DNA from: CAZOWL01 sp964583605
Lineage (GTDB): Bacteria; Pseudomonadota; Gammaproteobacteria; Chromatiales; Chromatiaceae
DNA: 24,051 bases
Direction: 5' to 3'
NCBI GenBank assembly: GCA_964583605.1
Contig: CAZOWL010000069.1
Span: 1 to 24,051 of the forward strand
A model generated the notes under the pieces. It worked only from the letters and a program-made list of their open reading frames with translations. It ran no database searches and had not been told where the DNA came from. Numbering within the stretch: the first letter of the stretch is position 1; every line of letters starts with the position of its first letter. Below are positions 8,674 through 15,906 of the stretch, piece by piece. The position numbers were made by a program, and so were the translations under genes.

Positions 8674-9450
8674 ATGTCTCGTCCTAGAACGACCCTCGCC
8701 GCCGCTGTCGTAGGGCTGCTGTCCGTCGGCAGCGCTCAGGCCTTCGATATGGGCAATATGATGGATCCGTCGCGCTGGATGGGCGGCGATGGCGAGCACG
8801 ACCGGGGCCGGCGGGATTATCCGCCGCCACCCCCACCCGGACCGGGAGGCGGCCCCCGCGGCTACGACAGCCCCGGCTATGGCGCCGGCGGCTACGCCCC
8901 GCCACCGCAGGGGCCGAACGGCGGGCCAGGAGCCAGGCGTGATGACGGACCCGACTCGGGCTATGGCCCACAGGGCCCTGAGCTACCTCCCGGCGCGGCG
9001 CGCGGCGGCCGAGCTGCGCAGGGCCCAGGTCTCGGCAGCGGCGGCGCACCCTGGGGCCCGCCTGGCGGCCCCGGCGGGTACGGCGGCGGACCAGGGTATG
9101 GGGGCGGACCAGGCTATGGCGGCGCGCCGGGCTACGGTCCGAGCGGCCCAGGCTATGGGCCGGGACCGGGGTCGCCCTATGGCGGCGCCCCCGGCTATGG
9201 GCCGAGCTATGGACCAAGCTACGGGCCCGGTTACCAGGGCCCGGGCGCATTCGGCGCCGGACCCGCCTATGGACCTGGCGTTGGCCCAGGCTACGGCCAG
9301 GGCAGTGCTCCGAGCTATGGGCCTGGCGGCGCGCCCGGGTACGGGCCCGGATATCGCGATCCAGGATATCGTGATCGTTATGATGATGGCGGCGGCATGA
9401 ATCCGATGCGGATGATGCCCAACCCCACGCAAATGTTCGATGGCGACTGA
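8674..9450 (+). CDS. Secreted Gly/Pro/Tyr-rich low-complexity protein, resembling sulfur globule proteins
   Basis: The start is ATG at 8674 with CAGGAG 7 nt upstream. Residues 1-23 are a signal peptide with a likely cut after AQA. The mature part (about 235 residues) begins FDMGNMMDPSRWMGGD, passes through a PPPPPPGPGGG linker, then has many PGYG/PSYG/GPGYG units, and ends with a basic and acidic RDPGYRDRYDD stretch and NPMRMMPNPTQMFDGD. The Met/Asn/Pro motif thus occurs at both ends. Such Gly- and Tyr-rich exported proteins are known as envelope proteins of periplasmic sulfur globules in purple sulfur bacteria, though the described ones are mostly smaller. The role is inferred from composition only; a generic surface or matrix protein is equally possible. 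No cysteine is seen in the mature part. Confidence 0.8.
   Translation: MSRPRTTLAAAVVGLLSVGSAQAFDMGNMMDPSRWMGGDGEHDRGRRDYPPPPPPGPGGGPRGYDSPGYGAGGYAPPPQGPNGGPGARRDDGPDSGYGPQGPELPPGAARGGRAAQGPGLGSGGAPWGPPGGPGGYGGGPGYGGGPGYGGAPGYGPSGPGYGPGPGSPYGGAPGYGPSYGPSYGPGYQGPGAFGAGPAYGPGVGPGYGQGSAPSYGPGGAPGYGPGYRDPGYRDRYDDGGGMNPMRMMPNPTQMFDGD
9070..9370 (+). repeat. Degenerate PGYG-coding tandem repeat
   Basis: Within the Gly/Pro/Tyr-rich gene, short units such as GGCTATGGGCCG and CCGGGCTACGG repeat many times with variation, coding PGYG, PSYG and GPGYG. Such tracts are prone to length change by slippage. Confidence 0.8.
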
Positions 9451-9522
9451 GGACCCTGCGGGCACCGAATTGCTACAAATGCCTCGAATTCTCGCGGTCC
9501 AGCATGCATCCGCGCCTTCGAA

Positions 9523-9546
9523 ATCGGCATCGGCATCGGCATCGAT
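9523..9546 (+). repeat. Short tandem repeat (ATCGGC)3 ATCGAT
   Basis: Three perfect ATCGGC units are followed by ATCGAT, in the 320-bp gap between the Gly/Pro-rich gene and the sigma-54 activator gene. No coding region is convincing in that gap. Its other content is the dispersed element at 9636-9758. Confidence 0.75.
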
Positions 9547-9635
9547 TTTCTCCCAAGGCAGCTCGATTTCGATCCCGATAGCAATCCCGGTTTCGACCGT
9601 CGTGGCCCCTTGGTCCAACGCAGGGGCTCGTTGCA

Positions 9636-9758
9636 ATGCAATTCGCGAAGCACGTTCGCTCCCTCGCCCTCCGGGAGAGGGTTGGGGTGAGGGAACGATC
9701 AGGGGCAAGGCGACATTTCGTCATCTGCGGTGCCTCGCCTCGTCCCTTGATCGTTAGG
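9636..9758 (+). repeat. Dispersed 123-bp intergenic element, copy B
   Basis: It has the same head (ATGCAATTCGCGAAGCACG), centre (GGGAGAGGGTTGGGGTGAGG) and tail (GATCGTTAGG) as copy A, and the same 123-bp length. AACGATCAGGGGCAAGG near the middle pairs imperfectly with the CCTCGTCCCTTGATCGTT tail. It lies immediately after the stop of the sigma-54 activator gene, so it may also act as a 3' hairpin for that transcript. Confidence 0.8.
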
Positions 9759-9772
9759 CGTGATGCAGCCGG

Positions 9773-11284
9773 TCAGGAGATGGGCACGGCTGACCGATCT
9801 GGCCCGCCGTGCCCCAACACGTACCGTTTCACCGTGCGCCGATCCAGACCCGTAACCCTGGCAACCGCTTCGTAGGTGCCCAAGCGCTCGTAGAGGCGGC
9901 GACAATAGCCGCCCATTAGCGCCGCGGCATCGAGGTCACCTACCGCCACGGCAGCGAGCCAAGCATCGGACGCCTCATCTTCGGGAATCGCGTCCGGTAA
10001 ATAGTGGCCGTTGAGGATGATTCGGCGTACCGCCTGCTCCAGCTCGCGGACGTTGCCGGGCCAGCGATAATTGCGCGGCAACCGACACAGACCATCCAGC
10101 ACGCGCACGCGCAGGGCCTCGGCCGCCTCACCGGCCAGCCGTGCCAACAGGGCGTCGACCAGGTCCTCGAGCTCCGCTGGATGATCCTCCAACCGCTCAC
10201 GCAACGTCGGCACGCGGATGATATTGGCCGAGAGGCGGTAGAAGAAGTCGCGCCTGAAACCGCCTCCGCCGCCGCCGAGCAGGTCCTCCAGCGTGCGGTT
10301 CGTCGCGGCAACGATCCGTCCCGAAAAGCGCCGCGGCTCATGGCTGCCGACGGGGGTGAAGGTGCGCTCCTGCAGCACGCGGAGGAGCTTCGTCTGAACC
10401 GGCAGCGACAGGTCCCCGATCTCGTCGAGAAATAGCGTCGCCCCCGCCTGACCGCGCGCGAACAGGCCCTCGTGATGATCGACCGCACCGGTGAAAGCCC
10501 CCTTGCGATGACCGAAGAGCTCGGACTCGATCAGATTCTCGGAGAGCTCGGAGAGATTCGTGGCGACGAAGGTCGCGTCGATACCGCTGACGAAGGCCGT
10601 GCCCGCCTCGTTCAGCGGGATGGGGCCGGACCGGCCGATGGCGGCCGCGGCCGCCCCCTTGCCGGTGCCCGTCTCACCGAGCAGGAGCGTGGAGAAGTCC
10701 TCCATGCGCTCCCAAAGCAATAGGGCGTAGGTGCGCAGATCGGTCGTGAAGACGCTGTTCCATAGCGACTGACGCAAGGCCCGCATCGGCTCGCTGCGGC
10801 CGACCAGGGCGCGCTCGATGTAATGGTAGGCGCGGCGCAGCTGGAAGAAGAGTGCCCCGAAGCGCCGCGCCTCGGGATCACTGAAGCCGAGGCGGTGCAA
10901 TGTCGCGAGCAGCTCGCCGACCTGGGTCGCGGCTCCCCCGGATGCCGTCCCCGAGCGCGACCTGGCTATGAGATCCTCGAGGAGCGGAATGTGCACCTGC
11001 CAGCAATGAAATAGCAGCACCTGGCGCATCAGCTCGCGGTCCTCGCCGTGGAAGTCCTGAAGCCGCGCCAAGCCCCGCCCGCGCAGACGCGCGAGCTGTG
11101 CATCCAATGCCGGGATGACATCGCCATACAGCTCGGCCTGGGAGACGACGTCTTTAGGGGGCTCGCGGCCGATCAGGCGACTCAAGCGATCGCGATCCTG
11201 ACCGAAGGGATTCGCGAAGACGGTCTCGGCGAGCAGCGTGAGGTAGCTGCGCTCATCCGCCTCCAGGCGGCGGTTCTGCGGCAT
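9773..11284 (-). CDS. Sigma-54-dependent transcriptional activator (bacterial enhancer-binding protein)
   Basis: This is an AAA+ activator that remodels sigma-54 RNA polymerase. Numbering from ATG at 11284 (503 residues), Walker A is GETGTGKG at about 203-210, the sigma-54-contacting GAFTGA loop 262-267, Walker B LFLDEIGD 284-291, the arginine-finger region RRDFFYRLS about 344-352, and WPGNVRELEQ about 408-417. A C-terminal helix-turn-helix lies at about 470-488 (YEAVARVTGLDRRTVKRYV). The first 190 residues contain no receiver or GAF domain that I recognise; they look helical and include a conserved-looking FHCWQVHIPLLEDL patch that might sense a signal. The start is the first ATG after the upstream Rieske stop, 53 bp away, with only a weak GAG before it. 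The tandem arrangement suggests co-transcription with the Rieske gene. Target promoters are unknown. Confidence 0.93.
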   Translation of the reverse strand: MPQNRRLEADERSYLTLLAETVFANPFGQDRDRLSRLIGREPPKDVVSQAELYGDVIPALDAQLARLRGRGLARLQDFHGEDRELMRQVLLFHCWQVHIPLLEDLIARSRSGTASGGAATQVGELLATLHRLGFSDPEARRFGALFFQLRRAYHYIERALVGRSEPMRALRQSLWNSVFTTDLRTYALLLWERMEDFSTLLLGETGTGKGAAAAAIGRSGPIPLNEAGTAFVSGIDATFVATNLSELSENLIESELFGHRKGAFTGAVDHHEGLFARGQAGATLFLDEIGDLSLPVQTKLLRVLQERTFTPVGSHEPRRFSGRIVAATNRTLEDLLGGGGGGFRRDFFYRLSANIIRVPTLRERLEDHPAELEDLVDALLARLAGEAAEALRVRVLDGLCRLPRNYRWPGNVRELEQAVRRIILNGHYLPDAIPEDEASDAWLAAVAVGDLDAAALMGGYCRRLYERLGTYEAVARVTGLDRRTVKRYVLGHGGPDRSAVPIS

Positions 11285-11337
11285 CGTCTCGAAGAGATTC
11301 GGAAAGCCGGGGGAGCGCCGCTTCGGCCTCGGCAGAT

Positions 11338-11643
11338 CTACACCCCGATCAGGATGTTGCCGTCCTCGACCTTGACCTCGTATACGGGCTCGTCCTTCTT
11401 GGCCGGGCGGGCCAGACACCTGCCGGTGGTGACATCGAACTGGGCATCGTGCCGACGACAGGTCACGACTTTCCCTTCCAAATGTCCCTTGTCGAGCTCA
11501 CCGCCGAAATGGGTGCAGATGTTGCCGATGGCGTAGAACTGGCCATCGATGTTCGTCACGAGGATGCTCTTGCGGCCAATCGTGAAGGCCTTCATCGTGC
11601 CGGCCGGAACATCCTCTACTTGAGCGACGCTGTGATACTCCAT
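11338..11643 (-). CDS. Rieske-type [2Fe-2S] ferredoxin
   Basis: This is a 101-residue soluble single-domain Rieske protein that carries electrons through a [2Fe-2S] cluster bound by two Cys and two His. The ligand motifs are CTH at 43-45 (CTHFGG) and CRRH at 62-65 (CRRHDAQFD), with the usual 16-residue spacing between them; the end is the short strand-rich KVEDGNILIG. The ATG at 11643 has a strong GGAGG site 6 nt upstream, so the longer open frame above it is not the protein. There is no signal peptide or membrane segment, so it should be cytoplasmic, as in NirD-like or dioxygenase-type ferredoxins. The sigma-54 activator follows 53 bp downstream on the same strand. No oxygenase partner is encoded nearby, so the physiological partner is unknown. 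Confidence 0.93.
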   Translation of the reverse strand: MEYHSVAQVEDVPAGTMKAFTIGRKSILVTNIDGQFYAIGNICTHFGGELDKGHLEGKVVTCRRHDAQFDVTTGRCLARPAKKDEPVYEVKVEDGNILIGV

Positions 11644-11743
11644 GGTCGACCTCCGAATCCACAAATGTATGACGATCCGCGCTTCGAATCTGGGTCCATT
11701 TGCAGCGAGGTCCAAGGACACCGTTCGTGAGGCGAAGCTTGCG

Positions 11744-11814
11744 ATGAAATCCGCGCAGCACGTTGGCTCCCTCGCCCTCTGGGAGATGGGGCGAGCGTGC
11801 TGCGCGGATTTCAT
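11744..11814. repeat. Palindromic member of the dispersed element family, copy C
   Basis: A perfect 19-bp inverted repeat has ATGAAATCCGCGCAGCACG at 11744-11762 and its reverse complement at 11796-11814. The 33-bp loop contains CTCCCTCGCCCTCTGGGAGA. The arms match the head of copies A and B, so this is two heads facing each other without the normal tail. The right arm abuts the ABC-transporter relic. Confidence 0.85.
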
Positions 11815-11919
11815 AGCATCGACCCCATCGAAACGGATGACGCCTTCCCGGACCGGATAGAGCCCCTGGACCAGGCGTGTCAGCGTGGTGTGGTCAGAGC
11901 CGCTGCGGCCAACCACCCC
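11815..11919 (-). pseudogene. Relic of an ABC transporter ATP-binding domain (type I secretion type)
   Basis: Thirty-five codons read GVVGRSGSDHTTLTRLVQGL, then YPVREGVIRFDGVDA. This matches the Walker A neighbourhood of HlyB/LapB-like ABC ATPases, normally GxVGRSGSGKSTLxKLIQ followed by Y.P..G.V..DG.D. The key GK of Walker A is replaced by DH, so the remnant cannot bind ATP normally. The match stops exactly at the repeat at 11814, and nothing ABC-like is seen upstream of 11919. It lies in frame with, but is not part of, the Rieske gene. I infer a decayed fragment left by deletion or repeat-mediated rearrangement. Confidence 0.7.
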
Positions 11920-11953
11920 ACCCTCTTCCCGGCTGGGAGTGCACCTCCCGCAA

Positions 11954-11977
11954 GCTGGGAGCTACAGCTCCCCCAGC
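11954..11977 (-). terminator. Possible hairpin terminator after the 1210-residue secreted protein gene
   Basis: GCTGGGAGCT at 11954-11963 pairs with AGCTCCCCCAGC at 11966-11977, giving a GC-rich stem with a 2-nt bulge and a tight loop. It lies 60 bp downstream of the stop. There is no T-run, so the terminator role is uncertain. The 11920-12036 stretch holds nothing else I can name. Confidence 0.3.
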
Positions 11978-12036
11978 ACCGCCGCAGACCGGTGTGTACG
12001 CCACGACGGCTTGCCTGCGCATCCGCGCACCTCTCG

Positions 12037-15000
12037 TCACTTCAGGATGGCCCGCCACCCACCGCGGTTGGGGAGGCATTCCCAACACAAGTCCTCTGCC
12101 GGTGCGGGGCAGACAAAGGCGGCGCTCGCCGTCTTGTCTTCTGTCATGGTGAGCGCACACATTGCTTCCAACCCCGCGCACGAACCGCCCCAACCGCCGA
12201 AATCACAATCCTTAGGCGGAGTAGCGGTCAGCGTCACCGAGGCCCCGCTGGCGTAGGACTCCATGCAATCAGTCCCGCAATCGATTCCCGCCGGGCTGCT
12301 GGTCACGGTCCCCGGCCCGCTCCTGACAACGGTCAAGAGATAGGACTCGGGCTCCCCCGTTCCGTGGATGGCGAAGTCGTAGGGGTTCTCATCGGCATCG
12401 TCGTTGGCGATGCGGACGGTGGCCCGGCGAAGACCCGCTGCGCTCGGGTCGAAGCGGACCATGAAGCTGGTCGAGCCACCGACCGCCACGGGCGAGGCGG
12501 GTTGGGTCAACACGCTGAAGTCGCCGGCATGGGGACCGACTAAGGCGACTCTTGGTGTGCCGGTGAGGGCGAGGGCTGCCGACCCGGTGTTGCGGATGGA
12601 GAAGGTGCGTTTCACGGCGCCGGAAGCGATGCCGGTGCTGCCGAAATCCGTGTCGTCGCTACTCGACGGGGTCGTATCGCCGTCGGCAATTGGCACCCCG
12701 TTGCCCTCGACAGACATCTCGGGCTCATCAGGCGGTGGTGGCGGACCGTCGAGAGAGACGGCGTCGACCCAGGCGGCATCCTCATGCTCCGAGACAGAGC
12801 CGTCCTTCACGTACGTCCAACGCAGCGTGTGCTCCCCATCCGGTATCGCAACGGTTCGCTCCTCCCAGTCCACGAGCCCGGAAATGGCAAGCTGCTCTTC
12901 CTCATCGAGGAACAGGCGAAGGAAATCGAAGCCCGCCTCGGAGGAGACGCGCCAGTAGAAGCTGAGCGTCCTTGGCCCTTGCACCGAGACCTGTAAGTGA
13001 CTCGATTGCAGATCATCGAGCGCGCCGCTTTGGGCCGCATCGCCGTCGGTGTGGCTATGCTGGGTCTGAGGGACCCATCGTGCGTCCCCGAAAGTGGTCC
13101 ACTCCGTATCGGGAAAGTCCAGCGCCTCCTCGAGCGTTAGCTGATCACCGGAGAAAGTCGCCGCGACCTGCCGGTCGGCCGTCATCTGGATCACGCAGCT
13201 GCCGCTCCCAGTGCAGTCTCCGCTCCAAGACTCGAAGGAGTACCCTGCCTGCGCCTTTGGCGTCAGCGTAACCCCTGTCCCATGCTCATACGACTCCGTG
13301 CAATCGCTCCCGCAGCTGATCCCTGCCGGGCTGCTGGTCACGGTCCCCGGCCCGCTCCTGACGACGGTCAAGAGATGCGACTCGGGCGCCCCCGTTCCCT
13401 GGATGGCGAAGTCGTAGGGGTTCTCATCGGCATCGTCGTTGGCGATGCTGACGGTGGCCTGGCGCAACCCAACCGCGCTCGGGTCGAAGCGAATCGTGAA
13501 GGTCATCGAACCGCCGGCTGGCACGGTTGCGCTCGGCTGTGTGGTCACGGTGAAGTCGCCGGCATGGGGACCGGTAATCTTGACGCTCGCTGTTCCCGAG
13601 AGATTTAGGTCTGCTGTGCCCGTATTGTGGATTGCGAAGCTACGCGCTGCCGATCCAGTAGCGACGTCCACCGCACCGAAGTCCGTGCCATCCCCGTCCC
13701 CAGATGTTGCATCTCCATCCGGGATCGCCACCCCATTGCCCAAAACCAATATCTCAGGTCGTATCGAAGCCGCCGACAGGCGAACCGGCTCGGGGGGAGC
13801 AATATCGTAGCGTTCCGACAGGATCCAGCCATACCGCCGAGTCGCTACAAAAAGATCTACCGCGTCCGGATTCCCAAGTCTGCCTAGAGGGATCGTCACC
13901 GTGAAGGCGTCCTCCTGCTCAGGTGCATCCAATTGATTTGGCTGGGCGAACAAGAACGCGTCGTGAGCCTCCACTATCTCGTCAGGTCTGACTAAGTCAG
14001 CAAAGTAATCGACCCAATAGCCCATATAGACTGCATAGATCTTGAGCAGGTAATCCGCGCCTATCGCCGGCTTCCCCGGCGCCCACTCGTTCCGAATACG
14101 CTCTCCAGTGGTAATGTCGCGATCGGTATCGAGCAGCACCTCGAAATAGGCATTGGGATCAACCTCAGACCATGATGACAACACCCCTTTGACAACCAGA
14201 TTATCGTCCACAATTTGGGCATCAATTCTGATCAGATCAAACCCATCCCCCCCGCCAGCGTAATCCAACGGGTCCTGCTCGCTGACCATTGACTGGGTCG
14301 CCCATTCCAAAGGCTCCGAAACAAGGCCTGTTCCAGTGTCCCAAGCACGGCCTCTCTCGGGAAAGACCCCCTCTTCTCCGGTCGCCTCATCAACCGTATA
14401 TATCCTGGCCACAACACGCCCGTCTGTCGGACGGCGCTCGATCACCTTGGACTCAGTAGATGTGTCTACGTACTGGAGTGCCGCATCGAGAATGCTCAGC
14501 GATCCGCTGATCAAGAGCGCACTGCCCTGTATCCGCCAACTGCCGTCAGTGCAGGCGAGAACGCCCGTATCCGGCGCACTGGCCTCCGCGCAGGGCTCAC
14601 CAAATGGAATGGGCGCATAAAGCGAGCCGTAGCTGAGCCAGAAGAACAGTATGGTCTGCCAGTCATCGAACCAGAAGGACAGGTCGATGTCGCCCCCCCA
14701 AGAAGGTATGTCATAACCCATTCCATGCGGCGGAATCATGCGCAGCTGCCCAGTTTCCAGCTTGCGATCGGAATCAACAATGATTCCGCCCCGTAACGCG
14801 GTAAAGCTGGCTAGGTCAATAGGCTCACCAAAGGTCAGTGCGATTTCAAACTGATCGCCGAAGGTTCGAAAGTCCACCCCGAGAAGCGCTCGAGCCAATT
14901 GACCGCCGTCTGGCTCGAGGCTCACCGACGCGGTTACCGGCGCTCCCAGGTTCGGGACAATGGCTTCGCCGGAAGCCGTGTCAAGTGCACCGGCGTTGGG

Positions 15001-15669
15001 AGCGCGATCGCCATTACCCAGGAGTATCCTGTTGTCGAGAATAGCCTTGTTACCTTGCAAAAATGCGATGCCGAACAAATGAAGAGCGCTTTCGACGCCT
15101 ACAGCGGTTTTCGGCAGGCGAATGGCGAGAGAATTGCTTGTGGGCGCTGTAACCGACGCTCCCTGGATTTGATTGAGCCCGTAACTTACCGGTTCCTCCC
15201 CGGGAGCTTGCGGCAGCGCATGAAGTGTGCACAAGACGAAATCGCCTGCGCATTCGATGATGTAATCGGTACCGCGGACTGACCCCTGGCGATAATCGCC
15301 GGTCGTAAGATCTTTGTCGCTGTTCAAGAAAAGCTCAATGACTGGCCAGCCGTGATCCGAGTAATCAACTAATGGATCGCGTGTTGTCACGTTTATAACG
15401 AGAAAACCATCGGCAACCTCAGCGGCCAACGAAACAATATCAACCACGGCCCACGCATCAACGGGGTCGTCGACGGCCGAATTCGCTGCAGGAACGCCAA
15501 GACACAGCAGGAACAACAAAGGCAGGACGCGGACGAGAAAACTCCCGCGTAATTCTGTTCGAAGACAGCAGGCGCCCAACCATAACGCCGATCCTAGCCG
15601 GGGAAACGCGCGGACGATCGTGTTGAGGTCTCGCCTCGTCGCTTGCCGCAAATTGCTCGGCGATCTCAC
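12037..15669 (-). CDS. Large modular secreted protein with HYDIN-like and InlB-type repeats and a CxxCLPxRGGWR tail
   Basis: The start is GTG at 15669, chosen for GAGGAG 6 nt upstream; the frame is open to TTG at 15759 but without such a site. The result is 1210 residues with a long basic N-region and a hydrophobic signal core VLPLLFLLCLGVPAANS ending near residue 64. Residues about 65-635 are unrecognised but contain two copies of a module with DKDLTTG...GTDY and DRDITTG...GADY, perhaps calcium- or carbohydrate-binding. Then come a choice-of-anchor D (ASPM/SPD-2/HYDIN-like) domain (about 638-762), an InlB-type repeat with paired Cys (about 765-842), a jelly-roll-like domain beginning LTLEEAL (about 844-975), a second HYDIN-like domain and a second InlB-type repeat (to about 1186). 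The protein ends CWECLPNRGGWRAILK. There is no enzyme signature. A role in adhesion or surface structure is inferred. It lies downstream of the subtilase gene on the same strand and shares its LEEAL domain and tail. Confidence 0.88.
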   Translation of the reverse strand: MRSPSNLRQATRRDLNTIVRAFPRLGSALWLGACCLRTELRGSFLVRVLPLLFLLCLGVPAANSAVDDPVDAWAVVDIVSLAAEVADGFLVINVTTRDPLVDYSDHGWPVIELFLNSDKDLTTGDYRQGSVRGTDYIIECAGDFVLCTLHALPQAPGEEPVSYGLNQIQGASVTAPTSNSLAIRLPKTAVGVESALHLFGIAFLQGNKAILDNRILLGNGDRAPNAGALDTASGEAIVPNLGAPVTASVSLEPDGGQLARALLGVDFRTFGDQFEIALTFGEPIDLASFTALRGGIIVDSDRKLETGQLRMIPPHGMGYDIPSWGGDIDLSFWFDDWQTILFFWLSYGSLYAPIPFGEPCAEASAPDTGVLACTDGSWRIQGSALLISGSLSILDAALQYVDTSTESKVIERRPTDGRVVARIYTVDEATGEEGVFPERGRAWDTGTGLVSEPLEWATQSMVSEQDPLDYAGGGDGFDLIRIDAQIVDDNLVVKGVLSSWSEVDPNAYFEVLLDTDRDITTGERIRNEWAPGKPAIGADYLLKIYAVYMGYWVDYFADLVRPDEIVEAHDAFLFAQPNQLDAPEQEDAFTVTIPLGRLGNPDAVDLFVATRRYGWILSERYDIAPPEPVRLSAASIRPEILVLGNGVAIPDGDATSGDGDGTDFGAVDVATGSAARSFAIHNTGTADLNLSGTASVKITGPHAGDFTVTTQPSATVPAGGSMTFTIRFDPSAVGLRQATVSIANDDADENPYDFAIQGTGAPESHLLTVVRSGPGTVTSSPAGISCGSDCTESYEHGTGVTLTPKAQAGYSFESWSGDCTGSGSCVIQMTADRQVAATFSGDQLTLEEALDFPDTEWTTFGDARWVPQTQHSHTDGDAAQSGALDDLQSSHLQVSVQGPRTLSFYWRVSSEAGFDFLRLFLDEEEQLAISGLVDWEERTVAIPDGEHTLRWTYVKDGSVSEHEDAAWVDAVSLDGPPPPPDEPEMSVEGNGVPIADGDTTPSSSDDTDFGSTGIASGAVKRTFSIRNTGSAALALTGTPRVALVGPHAGDFSVLTQPASPVAVGGSTSFMVRFDPSAAGLRRATVRIANDDADENPYDFAIHGTGEPESYLLTVVRSGPGTVTSSPAGIDCGTDCMESYASGASVTLTATPPKDCDFGGWGGSCAGLEAMCALTMTEDKTASAAFVCPAPAEDLCWECLPNRGGWRAILK
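12040..12087 (-). other. C-terminal tail CxxCLPxRGGWRxxxx of the 1210-residue protein
   Basis: The last 16 codons encode CWECLPNRGGWRAILK. The subtilase ends CIPCLPSRGGWRSTIR; 9 of 16 positions are identical, with both Cys, LP, RGGWR and a final basic residue conserved. The upstream domains of the two proteins differ (InlB-type repeat versus thrombospondin type 3), so the tail looks like a separable signal. Confidence 0.75.
12112..12723 (-). repeat. Intragenic HYDIN-like plus InlB-type block, C-terminal copy
   Basis: This is the second copy of a block duplicated inside the 1210-residue protein. It is offset from the first copy by exactly 1035 bp (345 codons). Bases 12291-12420 differ from 13326-13455 at about 6 of 130 positions by hand alignment. 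Confidence 0.85.
13156..13758 (-). repeat. Intragenic HYDIN-like plus InlB-type block, N-terminal copy
   Basis: This is the partner of the block at 12112-12723. Both encode the same order: a GNGVPIADGD-like strand, TDFG, SIRNTGSAAL, GPHAGDF, RFDPSA, IANDDADENPYDFAI, then LLTVVRSGPGTVTSSPAGI. Flanking parts of the blocks are more diverged than the core. Confidence 0.85.
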
Positions 15670-15675
15670 AGAAAA

Positions 15676-15681
15676 CTCCTC
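15676..15681 (-). promoter_or_regulatory. Ribosome-binding site setting the GTG start at 15669
   Basis: GAGGAG lies 6 nt before GTG (TTTTCT spacer). It is the only good site in the open frame and gives a long but plausible signal-peptide N-region. The upstream 237-bp gap has a short GC palindrome, GGCCCTCAGGGCC at 15835-15847, and no gene. Confidence 0.6.
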
Positions 15682-15906
15682 GGCGTTTTTGCTATCCAGG
15701 GATCTGGTTGAATCCAACGCGGATTGGGCTACCGGGGGGATTGGGATCTTACGAAGCAAACGCTTTCGGCGTGCACCGACGCGCGCGGCTCGACAGCCCC
15801 CAAGCGCACCCCGTTGAGTCTCGACCGGCTTGCCGGCCCTCAGGGCCTAACCCTCAAACCGGCCTTGGACTCACGGGGTCACTTGGATGGCCTAGTCGCC
15901 ATTCTT

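Noticed and set aside
9451..9635. Coding frames after the Gly/Pro/Tyr-rich gene
   Set aside because: Short, without ribosome-binding sites, and built largely from a hexamer repeat and the dispersed element.
11338..11916. 192-residue reading of the Rieske frame
   Set aside because: The Rieske protein starts at ATG 11643 behind a strong GGAGG; the upstream part is repeat copy C plus the ABC-transporter relic.
12037..12087. Known LPXTG, PEP-CTERM or GlyGly-CTERM sorting signal
   Set aside because: No hydrophobic helix and basic cluster follow the motif; the protein ends four residues after RGGWR.
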